Positions 33,625 through 42,127 of a stretch of 64,000 nt of DNA are shown piece after piece. Source of the DNA: JAAYOS01 sp050950785. GTDB lineage: Bacteria; Bacillota; Clostridia; Oscillospirales; JAAYOS01. Both the position numbers and the translations under genes were made by a program. Positions within the stretch are counted from its first letter, which is position 1. Each line of letters begins with the position of its first letter. Below the pieces are notes generated by a model. It saw only the letters and a list, made by a program, of their open reading frames with translations, was not told the DNA's origin and did no database searches. The DNA is taken from assembly GCA_050950785.1 (NCBI GenBank), contig JBMNIG010000024.1, forward strand, positions 1 to 64,000. Reading direction: 5' to 3'.

Positions 33625-35493
33625 CTACATATCCTCAGAAGGCTGCATCTGTTCTGCAGGCGGGAGTTTATATCTGGATTTGTCATAATCCTCGATGATC
33701 TTCATAAACTCTTCCCCATTGAGGGTTTCATGTTCGAGCAGTGCAGAAGCCAAGATATCCAGCAGCCGTTCATTTTCGAGCAAAATGCGCTTTGCATCTT
33801 CGTGGCATCCCCGAATTATATCAAGTACTTCCGCGTCTGCCTTGGCAGCGCATTCCTGTGAGCACTGCAAAGTTGCATCTTCGCTAAGGTACGGGTTTGC
33901 CACAGTTGACAGCGCCATCAGATCAAAATGTTCACTCATGCCGTAGCGAGTGACCATAGCACGGGCAAGCTTAGTAGCGCGCTCTATGTCGTTAGCAGCA
34001 CCGCTTGAGACTGTATGAAACTTGATTTCTTCCGCTGATCTACCTGCAAGCAGTACTCGAATTTGGTCAAGTGCCTCATCCTTAAGAAGCAGGTAGCGAT
34101 CCTCTTGAGGTGTGTTCATAGTAAAGCCTAATGCTCCCATAGTCCGCGGGACTATAGTGATCTTCTGCACAGGCTGCGGGTTAGAATTTTTGATAGACAC
34201 AAGGGCGTGGCCAACTTCGTGGTATGCAACGATGCGCTTTTCCTTGTCCGATAGTACTGAGCTCTTCTTTTCGGCTCCTGCCAATATTAAATCAACTGCG
34301 AAAAGCAAATCATTTTGCACAACGATTTTGCGACCGTTTCTAACTGCATTGATCGCTGCTTCATTTACGATGTTTGCAAGGTCTGCGCCTGAAAGTCCTG
34401 AGGTTGAGCGAGCTATCTCCTTCATGTCGACATCCCCGCTTATCCTGACCTCCCTTGCATGTACCTTGAGGATCTCCTCCCGTCCCGCAAGGTCAGGCTT
34501 GTCGACAATGATCCTGCGATCAAAGCGTCCAGCTCTTAGAAGTGCTTTATCAAGAACCTCGGGTCGATTTGTGGCAGCAAGTATTATGACTCCCTTTGAA
34601 GTGTCAAAACCGTCCATCTCGGAGAGCAGCTGGTTCAATGTCTGCTCACGCTCGTCATTGCCCCCAAACTGTCCTGATTGCCTCGATTTGCCTATAGCGT
34701 CTATTTCATCTATAAAAACAATACACGGCGCTTTACTCATGGCCTGCTTAAACAAGTCACGAACCCTTGCGGCACCAACGCCGACAAACATCTCTACAAA
34801 ATCGGAGCCTGTGATTGAGAAGAAGGGTACCCCTGCCTCCCCTGCAACTGCTTTTGCAAGCAGAGTCTTTCCTGTTCCCGGAGGGCCAACAAGAAGTGCC
34901 CCCTTCGGAAGCTTAGCGCCAATTTCTGTGTACTTACCTGGATTTCTCAGAAAATCCACAAGCTCCTGTAGACTTTCCTTAGCCTCATCCTGCCCTGCGA
35001 CATCGCGGAAGGACTTGCCTGTTTGCGCCTCAACGTATACTTTCGCCGTATTTTTGCCAAAGGACATTGCCCCGCCCGATCCACCGATCTTGCTTGACAT
35101 TATCCTCATAACAAACATCCAGAGAACAGCCATTCCGACCAGTGGGATTACCCAGCTAAGTATGATATCAATGAAGGACTCCTTCTCAATGATAGGAGTG
35201 AATTCAACACCCTCTTCAAAAAGGCGGTCTGCTAGCACATTGTCCTTCATATAAGCGATGGAGTAATAGGAAACCTTTCCGTTTTCATCGGGCTTTGTTG
35301 AAAATATGATGCTGTCCTGGTATATGTCGGCTTTGTCGATTTTCCCTTCTCCGAGCATTCTCATAAACTGTGAATAGGGTATCTCTTCTATTGTTATATC
35401 TCTAAGCATTGGCTTTACGAGCATGTTTACAAAGAATATGATAAGTATCACTATACCGAAATAAATAAGTGTATTTTTCTTCTTATATTGCAT
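33625..35493 (-). CDS. ftsH: ATP-dependent zinc metalloprotease FtsH
   Basis: This 622-residue membrane-bound AAA protease has helices at ~9-27 and ~108-128 flanking an external domain. The AAA module follows, with Walker A GPPGTGKT, Walker B CIVFIDEIDAIG and the second region of homology NRPEVLDKALLRAGRFDR. The peptidase site is HEVGH near residue 425 (HEAGH in most members). It degrades misfolded membrane proteins and regulators. It has its own promoter and may be co-transcribed with the MMPL pair downstream. Confidence 0.95.
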   Translation of the reverse strand: MQYKKKNTLIYFGIVILIIFFVNMLVKPMLRDITIEEIPYSQFMRMLGEGKIDKADIYQDSIIFSTKPDENGKVSYYSIAYMKDNVLADRLFEEGVEFTPIIEKESFIDIILSWVIPLVGMAVLWMFVMRIMSSKIGGSGGAMSFGKNTAKVYVEAQTGKSFRDVAGQDEAKESLQELVDFLRNPGKYTEIGAKLPKGALLVGPPGTGKTLLAKAVAGEAGVPFFSITGSDFVEMFVGVGAARVRDLFKQAMSKAPCIVFIDEIDAIGKSRQSGQFGGNDEREQTLNQLLSEMDGFDTSKGVIILAATNRPEVLDKALLRAGRFDRRIIVDKPDLAGREEILKVHAREVRISGDVDMKEIARSTSGLSGADLANIVNEAAINAVRNGRKIVVQNDLLFAVDLILAGAEKKSSVLSDKEKRIVAYHEVGHALVSIKNSNPQPVQKITIVPRTMGALGFTMNTPQEDRYLLLKDEALDQIRVLLAGRSAEEIKFHTVSSGAANDIERATKLARAMVTRYGMSEHFDLMALSTVANPYLSEDATLQCSQECAAKADAEVLDIIRGCHEDAKRILLENERLLDILASALLEHETLNGEEFMKIIEDYDKSRYKLPPAEQMQPSEDM

Positions 35494-35542
35494 TTATCAA
35501 GCTCCCAAATCATGTAATTATAGTATTTTTTCCACCAGCTTC

Positions 35543-35571
35543 ATCTTAGCATAAGCAACTTTTATTGTCCA
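35543..35571 (-). promoter_or_regulatory. ftsH promoter
   Basis: On the minus strand, TGGACA (complement of 35566-35571), 17 bases and TAAGAT (complement of 35543-35548), about 50 bases before the ATG. Confidence 0.55.
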
Positions 35572-35621
35572 CACGCCAAAAAAGGTTTTACACTTTGTTC
35601 ATTATTCCTCTATAATTTATT

Positions 35622-35653
35622 AAAAATTAAAAAGGCCTGTGGTAACAGACCTT
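35622..35653 (-). terminator. Terminator downstream of amidohydrolase gene
   Basis: On the minus strand, AAGGTCTGT and ACAGGCCTT pair with one G-U and are followed by TTTTTAATTTTT. The 165 bases between it and the amidohydrolase stop (35654-35820) hold no gene that I can support. Confidence 0.65.
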
Positions 35654-35820
35654 ATCATTATTAGTGTTATTTGGTGTTTATATGTTATTCATTGCAATGT
35701 CATTCGGCATGTCGAGTAGCATGACAACTCATATTGACAACGTATGGAAGCCCGCTATTATGATAGGAAGTGGAAACGTCATCTGCCCTGATTTCACGAA
35801 AATCCACTGGATTTGCTCAT

Positions 35821-37032
35821 TTAAGGGCAAAAAACTATTTCTCCGTCAATTATAACCATCCTGATACGGCTATCCATATCAAAAGGATTCGATTCAAATA
35901 CAACAAGGTCACATCTCTTTCCCGGTTCTATTGACCCAACCCGCTCTTCGATCCCGGCGGATTGCGCTGCGTGTATCGTCACGGAGCGTAAAGCATAATC
36001 TTTGTCCATGCCACATTTTATCCCTTGTGCTGCACAGTATGGAAGGTAGCTGATCGGGACTGAAGGATGTCCGGTGGAGATCGCCATACGTACTCCCGCT
36101 TTTGCAAGACGGTCCAATCCCTCAAATTTGATACTTTCCGATTCAGGGGTGTACCCGTTTATTGGTTTGGGGCAGGTTATGACCGTTATCCTCTCGGATG
36201 CAAGTGACTCAGCCTCAAGATTTATATCATCTGTACACAAAAGGGTGTAATCAAGGTCAAACTCCGTTGCTATGCGAATCGCCGTGTAGACGTCATTGAG
36301 GCTTCCGGCATGAAAGTAGACCTTCATCTCCTTCTTAACAACAGGCATCAGCGCCTCGAGCTTAATATCGAACAGGGGGTCTTCTGCATCGTCGTCTCTG
36401 ACTGCTGCATCCTTCTTTAGGGCATATTCATTGGCTTTAAAGAGGTATTCCCGCAACAAAGCGGCTTCAGCCATTCTATTCATCGGTGTTTTATACCCTT
36501 CTTCTAAGACCTGTTTTGGATGATCTCCCAGGGTAAATTTTATGCTGACATTGTCCTGAACAACCATTTTGTCCACTCTGCGACCACTTGTATGCAAGGC
36601 TACAAATCGACCACCAATAAGATTTGAGCTACTTGGTCCTGTGACAACAGTTGTTATACCAGCGGCTAGTGCCTTAGCAAAGTGAGGATCCAGTGGATCT
36701 ATAGCATCGATGGCTCGAAGTTGCGGTGTAACCAGGTCACCATCAACTGATAGGCTTTGACCATTTGTGGTGAGATCCTCGCCCTGCAAACCTATATGGC
36801 AGTGGGCATCTATAAGGCCGGGAATTACTGTGCATCCGGAGGCATCTATTGATTCCCCGCTATAGCTTGGTAGTGAGTCCATGTCGCCAAGCTCAAGAAT
36901 GATTCCGTCCTCAGAAAGTATCCAACCCTTTTCAATTTCACCGGGGCCTGTGTTCTCTTTAGCTCCTGCAATGGCACCGCTTTTTCCGGCATTTTCTGTA
37001 CACGTAATTATTCTAACATTCTTTATGAGCAT
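35821..37032 (-). CDS. Metal-dependent amidohydrolase
   Basis: This 403-residue protein is of the imidazolonepropionase/prolidase-like amidohydrolase group. DASGCTVIPGLIDAHCHIG carries the first metal-binding His pair. A buried His is in VYFHAGSLND, ISTGHPS supplies another His, and GSIEPGKRCDLVVFESNPF is the usual C-terminal return to the small beta domain. The substrate is unknown. GGGAGG precedes the ATG. It is a single-gene unit between ftsH and the sporulation block. Confidence 0.82.
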   Translation of the reverse strand: MLIKNVRIITCTENAGKSGAIAGAKENTGPGEIEKGWILSEDGIILELGDMDSLPSYSGESIDASGCTVIPGLIDAHCHIGLQGEDLTTNGQSLSVDGDLVTPQLRAIDAIDPLDPHFAKALAAGITTVVTGPSSSNLIGGRFVALHTSGRRVDKMVVQDNVSIKFTLGDHPKQVLEEGYKTPMNRMAEAALLREYLFKANEYALKKDAAVRDDDAEDPLFDIKLEALMPVVKKEMKVYFHAGSLNDVYTAIRIATEFDLDYTLLCTDDINLEAESLASERITVITCPKPINGYTPESESIKFEGLDRLAKAGVRMAISTGHPSVPISYLPYCAAQGIKCGMDKDYALRSVTIHAAQSAGIEERVGSIEPGKRCDLVVFESNPFDMDSRIRMVIIDGEIVFCP

Positions 37033-37127
37033 ATGTTCCTCCCGCTTTTCGGTCTAATTTTCAGCTCACTTCGAAAAATAATTATTACTATACGACAAAA
37101 CCTATCAAAAAGTCCCTTTTTTCGCTA

Positions 37128-37271
37128 TTTACAATTACTTTTTTATATGTTATTATCTCTTTACAGCTTATCCAATATCTTTTTCTTATCCCACAACCCA
37201 TTTTTATGTGCTTCATGGTGCCGTTACCGGTTTTCCATTGAGGACGGACGCCCGATGGGCGTCATTTTTTT
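37128..37271 (+). ncRNA. Candidate small RNA with own promoter and terminator
   Basis: TTTACA (37128-37133), 17 bases and TATTAT (37151-37156) form a plausible promoter on the plus strand. GACGCCC/GGGCGTC (37247-37263) followed by seven Ts is a textbook terminator. The transcript would be about 110 bases (about 37163-37271) with no credible reading frame. All flanking genes run on the minus strand, so neither signal belongs to them. Confidence 0.4.
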
Positions 37272-37378
37272 GTCCACACTAATTAATATGGGAAACTAAC
37301 ATAAACTAATATAGGGAGGAATTGAAGGCTATTGCCTACACCCCTCCCCCATTTGCTCACTAAGCCGTCCCGTGCATT
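37272..37378. other. Intergenic end of the yabR operon
   Basis: GGGAGG and CCTCCC arms at about 37314-37350 can pair. On the minus strand CCGTGCA/TGCACGG at the yabR stop (about 37370-37392) also pairs. Neither is followed by a run of Ts, so the terminator of the sporulation block is not certain. Confidence 0.35.
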
Positions 37379-37771
37379 CTACCTTGCACGGCGACGGGTT
37401 CTTTTTTCGCTATAGAGCTTCGAGCTGGATATAATGCTCTTTGATTCCTGCATAAATTTAGACAGCCGCTCCTCAAAACTGTCAGCATCCGAAGCAGATT
37501 GTCTAACCGCTGTCGCTACAGGCTGCGGCGGCGGAGGAACCGAGGTCTTCTTTATTGAAAGATTTATTCGGCCGCTTTCGTCAATACCAATGATTTTAAC
37601 TCTGACCTGCTGTCCTTCGGTCAGATGCTGGCGTATGTCACTTACATACGCATGAGCGATTTCCGAAATGTGAACCATTCCGGACTTCCCTTCCGGCAGC
37701 GAAACAAACGCGCCGTATTTAGTTATACCAGTTACTTTCCCCTCAAGTATGGTCCCTATATCGAGCTCCAT
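37379..37771 (-). CDS. yabR: S1 domain RNA-binding protein (YabR type)
   Basis: This 130-residue protein has one S1 domain in residues 1-~75 (GTILEGKVTGITKYGAFVSL, GMVHISEIA, VRVKIIGID, INLSIKK) and a basic, disordered tail ending KRTRRRAR. The position after divIC matches yabR in Bacillus subtilis. It probably binds ribosomal or messenger RNA, and its exact role is unknown. Confidence 0.85.
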   Translation of the reverse strand: MELDIGTILEGKVTGITKYGAFVSLPEGKSGMVHISEIAHAYVSDIRQHLTEGQQVRVKIIGIDESGRINLSIKKTSVPPPPQPVATAVRQSASDADSFEERLSKFMQESKSIISSSKLYSEKRTRRRAR

Positions 37772-37818
37772 ATAACAGTTTTGTTCCTCCTTGGCTGGTT
37801 ATCGTTAATTTGGAACTG

Positions 37819-38097
37819 TCAGTTGCTAATGTCCACAAAAATGCGCTCACCCGGAGAAACCAGGCCAAGCTCAGAACGGGCGGCTTGTGCTATTAGTTCC
37901 TCATCAAGTGAAACTTCGGAAATCTCCTTGAGCCTTGCATTTTCACGTTTCTGCCGCTCAACCTTTACGCGAAGATCTTCCACCTCTCGCTGAGCCTCGT
38001 TTATGTCCATTTGCAGGTGCAGGAGATTTATCGCGAAGTATACCGCGAGACCTGCTATTACGATCTTCGGCAAAAGCCTTTTCTTCCTGCGTTTCAT
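37819..38097 (-). CDS. divIC: Septum formation initiator (DivIC/FtsB family)
   Basis: This is a bitopic cell-division protein of about 92 residues. A basic N terminus (KRRKKR), a membrane helix at ~10-28, and an external coiled coil (LQMDINEAQREVEDLRVKVERQKRE split across ~28-55) are visible. A C-terminal part containing ARSELGLVSPGERIF is typical of the family. GGGAGG lies 8 bases before the ATG at 38097. Its first 140 bases overlap yabQ in another frame. Confidence 0.85.
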   Translation of the reverse strand: MKRRKKRLLPKIVIAGLAVYFAINLLHLQMDINEAQREVEDLRVKVERQKRENARLKEISEVSLDEELIAQAARSELGLVSPGERIFVDISN

Positions 38098-38593
38098 TTC
38101 CCCGTCCTCCCTGCGAATCTTCCCAGGCACGGCGTAAAAACCGACGCTTCCTCAATGCTATAATACACTTTTTTTTAGCAGATTGGAAGTGCTTTTTTCT
38201 CTTTTCAGCAACCTTTTTTATAAATTTAGCAGTTCCGCGCCCTGCTTTTTTCAAAGGAGTGAAAATCATCCTTAAAATTCTTCTTAAAAACCCAGTCACG
38301 GCAAATCCAACAGCTAAGACAAGCCTACTAAGTACAAGGAAATATATTACCGCTCCGATCATCGCACCAAGGGCTGAAAATATGCGTAACTCCCCGTCCT
38401 GAACGGTCATGGCAAACCAGAAAACCACTGCAGCGGCAAAAATCCAATACAAAAAATCTGCCACCGACAGTATAACACCTGCCTTTGTATTCCCGCGAAT
38501 CAGTCGTACGATGTCATACGCAAAACCAAGTCCCGCTCCGAGAACGGCTGACAGTATAAATTCTACAGTTTGACGGGCGAGTGAAAGATCCAT
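37958..38593 (-). CDS. yabQ: Spore cortex biosynthesis protein YabQ
   Basis: This 211-residue polytopic membrane protein has hydrophobic segments at ~8-30, ~40-60 and ~68-100. FDYDIVRLIRG-type sequence (LGFAYDIVRLIRGN) follows the first helix, as in YabQ. The family is needed for the spore cortex in the mother-cell membrane. The last ~46 residues are Arg/Gly/Ser-rich and lie over divIC in a different frame, so this tail may come from a lost stop codon or a nearby indel. It is 2 bases downstream of yabP. Confidence 0.8.
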   Translation of the reverse strand: MDLSLARQTVEFILSAVLGAGLGFAYDIVRLIRGNTKAGVILSVADFLYWIFAAAVVFWFAMTVQDGELRIFSALGAMIGAVIYFLVLSRLVLAVGFAVTGFLRRILRMIFTPLKKAGRGTAKFIKKVAEKRKKHFQSAKKKCIIALRKRRFLRRAWEDSQGGRGNETQEEKAFAEDRNSRSRGILRDKSPAPANGHKRGSARGGRSSRKG

Positions 38594-38595
38594 AG

Positions 38596-38880
38596 TTAGC
38601 CAAACAGACGGCGCCAGAAGCCTTCGCTTCTTCGGATTTCGTCTTCGTACTCAAGAGCGCTGATGTTCCCTTCCACAGTAAGCTCACCAAGATCGACACT
38701 GAGCTTTTCAATACGCATATCGTTTCCCCGGACTGTGAGTGTACCTCTTGAAGTGTAGATTATTATCGACTCATCATCGAAGCTCTCAACATCTTCAACC
38801 CCAGAGACGCTCAAGCGTTCGCGACTCTCCAAAATGATATTGTGCGGCATCTCAGTATTTTTGACCTGTTCATATGCCAT
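38596..38880 (-). CDS. yabP: Sporulation protein YabP
   Basis: This 94-residue protein has a YabP/YqfC fold: NIILESRERLSVSGVEDVESFD, then IIIYTSRGTLTVRGNDMRIEKLS, then GELTVEGNISALEYED. It is expressed in the mother cell and works with YabQ in sporulation. AGGAGGG precedes the ATG. It sits in the conserved order rqcP-yabP-yabQ-divIC. Confidence 0.92.
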   Translation of the reverse strand: MAYEQVKNTEMPHNIILESRERLSVSGVEDVESFDDESIIIYTSRGTLTVRGNDMRIEKLSVDLGELTVEGNISALEYEDEIRRSEGFWRRLFG

Positions 38881-39015
38881 AGAAAGACCCTCCTCCCGGC
38901 TTATACCGGATGATTTGTTCTTATTAGGACAAATCCATGCCTGTACAATTATATGTGAAGAGAGTTCCTATTAGTACATTTCCTACGTATTGTAGACAGA
39001 TCAGAAAAACTAAGG

Positions 39016-39258
39016 TCATCTAAGTTCCCTATACATGGCTGGTGCTTCCGCCTTTGAAACATGTTCGCTGACAGTTAGTACCTCAACCTTGACGGTCTTT
39101 TGGCCAAACTGTATTTCAATAATATCACCTATCTTGACCTCGCGTGATGCCCTGGCTTGCACACCGTTGACCATTACCCTGCCGTTGTCACATGCCTCAT
39201 TTGCCACGGTACGCCTTTTTATTAGCCGCGAGACCTTAAGATATTTATCAAGTCTCAT
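39016..39258 (-). CDS. rqcP: S4 domain protein RqcP (YabO)
   Basis: This is an 80-residue RNA-binding protein with an S4 domain in residues 1-~60 (MRLDKYLKVSRLIKRRTVAN, then GRVMVNG). RqcP binds stalled 50S subunits and assists RqcH in adding Ala tails. The position between hup and yabP is that of yabO in Bacilli and Clostridia. Confidence 0.9.
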   Translation of the reverse strand: MRLDKYLKVSRLIKRRTVANEACDNGRVMVNGVQARASREVKIGDIIEIQFGQKTVKVEVLTVSEHVSKAEAPAMYRELR

Positions 39259-39338
39259 ATCTTGCTCCTGTAAAAAAACAAGCCAAGCACAACTCGCACC
39301 ACGAGCTGTCCTTGACCCGTTTTCGTCTTTTGCTTGAA

Positions 39339-39617
39339 CTATTTGCCTTCAACGGCACTCTTGAGCGCTTTACCGGGTTTGAACACTGGCAGGCGAGTTG
39401 CTGGGATCTCAATGACTTCTTTAGTCCTGGGATTATGGCCGATGCGGGCCGCGCGGTCTCTAACCTCAAAAGATCCAAAACCAACAAGCTGGATCTTCTC
39501 TCCTTCAGCAAGGGTTTCCTTTATGACATCGAGAACAGCGTTGAGGGCCTTTTCCGCATCCTTCTTTGAAAGATTAGCTTTTTCTGCAACTGCGTTTACA
39601 AAATCTGTCTTATTCAT
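39339..39617 (-). CDS. hup: HU family DNA-binding protein
   Basis: This 92-residue histone-like protein has MNKTDFVNAVAEKANLSKKDAEKAL helices (split here at residues 1-10 and 11-25), GFGSFEVRDRAARIGHNPRT with the DNA-binding arm and the final PGKALKSAVEGK. AGGAGG before the ATG at 39617 sets the start. It is located between mazG and rqcP. Confidence 0.95.
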   Translation of the reverse strand: MNKTDFVNAVAEKANLSKKDAEKALNAVLDVIKETLAEGEKIQLVGFGSFEVRDRAARIGHNPRTKEVIEIPATRLPVFKPGKALKSAVEGK

Positions 39618-39652
39618 AATTATCCTCCTGAATAATGATTTACAAATCAAAT

Positions 39653-40453
39653 CTACGACTCTTCCGATTTAGCTTCCCGCCACAGGTTTTCAAGGTCGCT
39701 TTGACCTAATTGGCCTGATGATGTGATTTCTGCGACCTTATTCTCCACAAAAGAGAAGTGTCGTACAAAACGGTCGCATGCTTTCTCCAACGCCCGTTCG
39801 GGATCAACCTGCATGCTACGTGCCAATTCTACTACAAATAGTAATAACTCTCCGATAGCGTATTCGCCGAACTCAGCGCTTGAAAATCTGCCTTTGTTAG
39901 TTGAATCAACGTCTTCTAGCAACGCTTCAAAGCTGTTGCGCCTGGTTTTTCTGTCAACACTCGGCAAAAGACCTGACTTTTCCGCCTTCTCGAGTGTTTT
40001 ATCTGCGCGCCATAGTGAGGGCAAACTCCTTGCAACTGACTGTATAGCCTCTGTATGTGTAGCTTGTCCCTTTTGTTTGCGCTTTATTTCATCCCACTTT
40101 TCGAGAACCTCCGGCGCTGTGCTCGCATCTACATCCCCAAAGATGTGAGGGTGGCGTTCAATCAGCTTCTTGCATACGCCTGTGCACACCGAGTCAATAT
40201 CGAACCTCCCCTTTTCACGTTCCATCTGAGCATGAAAAACAACTTGCAGTAAGACATCACCAAGTTCCTCTCTAAGAAGCTCGGTATCTTCCATGTCTAT
40301 GGCCTCGGCAGCTTCATACGCTTCTTCCAACAGATTTCTGCGAATCGACTGGTGAGTTTGTTCCCTGTCCCAGGGACAGTTCAAACGTAGTATTTCGACC
40401 AGCTTCACCAAATCTTCAAAGACGTAATTTTCTTTGTAAACAAAATCTACCAT
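39653..40453 (-). CDS. mazG: Nucleoside triphosphate pyrophosphohydrolase MazG
   Basis: This 266-residue enzyme has two MazG-type domains. The N-terminal one has LNCPWDREQTHQSIRRNLLE, EEAYEAAEAID and EELGDVLLQVVFHAQ, whose acidic residues bind magnesium. The second, from ~170, is less conserved (EFGEYAIGELLLFVVELAR). It cleaves abnormal or excess NTPs. AAGGAATC precedes the ATG at 40453, which I prefer over an upstream ATG. It corresponds to yabN and follows the broken flippase gene. Confidence 0.9.
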   Translation of the reverse strand: MVDFVYKENYVFEDLVKLVEILRLNCPWDREQTHQSIRRNLLEEAYEAAEAIDMEDTELLREELGDVLLQVVFHAQMEREKGRFDIDSVCTGVCKKLIERHPHIFGDVDASTAPEVLEKWDEIKRKQKGQATHTEAIQSVARSLPSLWRADKTLEKAEKSGLLPSVDRKTRRNSFEALLEDVDSTNKGRFSSAEFGEYAIGELLLFVVELARSMQVDPERALEKACDRFVRHFSFVENKVAEITSSGQLGQSDLENLWREAKSEES

Positions 40454-40508
40454 ATTATGATTCCTTATGCAAGTATTTTTTATAAAAAACATCAAGAATT
40501 TACGGCAT

Positions 40509-42101
40509 TTAACGAATTCGAAGTAAATTTGCTATCTTTTCTCCCTTTGGAAGCATCATTAGGTCCTCTTTAGTGACCGCACGTAGCAAAATAATAAGAA
40601 TCAGGTATATAACCATTGCAGCTGCAATTGCACCTAATACAGCGATCTTCGTCGAAACATAAAGCGCCAAAAGCCCGTTTATAGCCCAAGCTGCGGCGGC
40701 CATAATAACTGTAGCGATAAGCGGCCGGCCAAACATCCTCATAATGTTGGGGGCAGGTTTTACTTCGCGAGAAATCAAAATTAGATTGAGTACCATAATG
40801 GTAAAGTGACACAGACAAGTGCCTATAGGAGGCGCCATTGATATTCAACTCAGGAATTCCGACCAAGTACCAATTTGCAACGATTTTCACTACTGATCCT
40901 GCAAGCATGGTATATACAGGCAAGCGGACCTTACCTAAGCTTTGCAGAACGGCATTGCTCAATAAAACAATACAATTAAAAAGATACAGCAATTGCAAGT
41001 ATTGTCAACGGGGTGGTGGCGGCTCTGACCTCATCCGGGCTGCGCTGGAAAAGCAAATTCATAATCGGCCAAGCCAGTACCGAGAGTCCGGCCGCTGCCG
41101 GAAGCGCGAGTACCGATGTTACACGGAATGCCGTTTCAATAGTCCTGCTTGCCGAACGCCGGTCTCCTCGCGACATAGCCGCTGCCACGGCAGGTACAAC
41201 GGAAACCGCAAACGGGACAATAAAGGAGGACGGGAAGTTGAACATGGTTTGAGCGATTCCGTATGCTCCGTATAACCACGTGGCATTCTTCTTCAGTAAA
41301 TCCGGCAGCAAACTGTAGCCTTCGCATTACTAAAGCTGAGTCAGTAAAGTTTGTAAGCGCCAGAGCACCCGATCCAATGGTTATTGGTATCGCAATCGCA
41401 AGAATGCTCTTGGCAATGTCTCTTGCTTGTACGGCGTTGAGGTTGCGGTGCCCGTCGGAGGATTTCGATCAAAAGCTTTTCGCAAGATCAAGAAAAGCAT
41501 AGCTATAACGGTGCCCACTGTCATACCGAGCACCGAACCGGCAGCTACAACATCAGGGGTATAGCCTCGGGCAGCCAGATACATTGAGAAATATATCCCC
41601 AAAATCACCTTTCCAAGTGCCTCAATGATCTGGGACAAGCCGGTAGGATACATATTCGAAAGGCCTTGGTAATATCCCCGCAAAGACGACATTACCGTCA
41701 TAAAAAAGATCGCGGGTGCTATTGCCCGGATGGTAAGAGGTGGAGCCTTTCGATGCCATCAAACCGGCAACCTCGCCGGCAAATACAAATGCCCCTATCG
41801 AAAACACCGCTCCGATCAACAGAAAGATGGACATGGCCACACGAAGTATTTTTCGTACTTCGCGGGCTCTGCCAAGTGCATTTGCTTCCGCAACCATTTT
41901 TGAAACGGCTACGGGAAGCCCGGCAGTTGATATTGTGAGCATTACGCTGTATATACTGTATGCAATATTGTAATGTCCTAAACCGTGGCCGCCCAAAATA
42001 TTGACCAGGGGTATTTTGCCTATAAACCCGATAACCTTAACTATAGCAACCGCCGCAGCCAAAACCGCCGCACCCTGCAGGAAATTTTGTTTTCTTCTCA
42101 T
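40509..42101 (-). pseudogene. Frameshifted oligosaccharide flippase (YabM/SpoVB-like)
   Basis: Five overlapping pieces in different frames cover a complete MATE/MOP-type flippase. 42101-~41733 starts MRRKQNFLQGAAVLAAAVAI. The next piece to ~41400 has SSLRGYYQGLSNMYPTGLSQ. Then come IAIPITIGSGALALTNFTDS, LYGAYGIAQTMFNFPSSF, QSLGKVRLPVYTMLAGSV, and a C-terminal piece ending at 40509. The place immediately upstream of mazG is that of yabM in Bacillus. About five single-base indels split it, yet the amino-acid sequence is well kept. It is a recent pseudogene or an indel-prone assembly. Confidence 0.82.
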
Positions 42102-42127
42102 AAGTTCACAACCTTACCGCCTCAAAG

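Noticed and set aside
34112..35254. Open frame of 380 codons on the plus strand
   Set aside because: It lies wholly antisense to ftsH, which has complete AAA and protease motifs. The product is Ser/Thr/Arg-rich without any motif and no ribosome-binding site.
35664..35855. Small plus-strand frame of 63 codons after the amidohydrolase
   Set aside because: No ribosome-binding site, partly antisense to the amidohydrolase end, no motif.
40363..40385. CCCTGTCCCAGGGACAG-like palindrome resembling the dispersed repeats
   Set aside because: It lies inside mazG and encodes the invariant CPWDREQ motif, so its sequence is explained by the protein.
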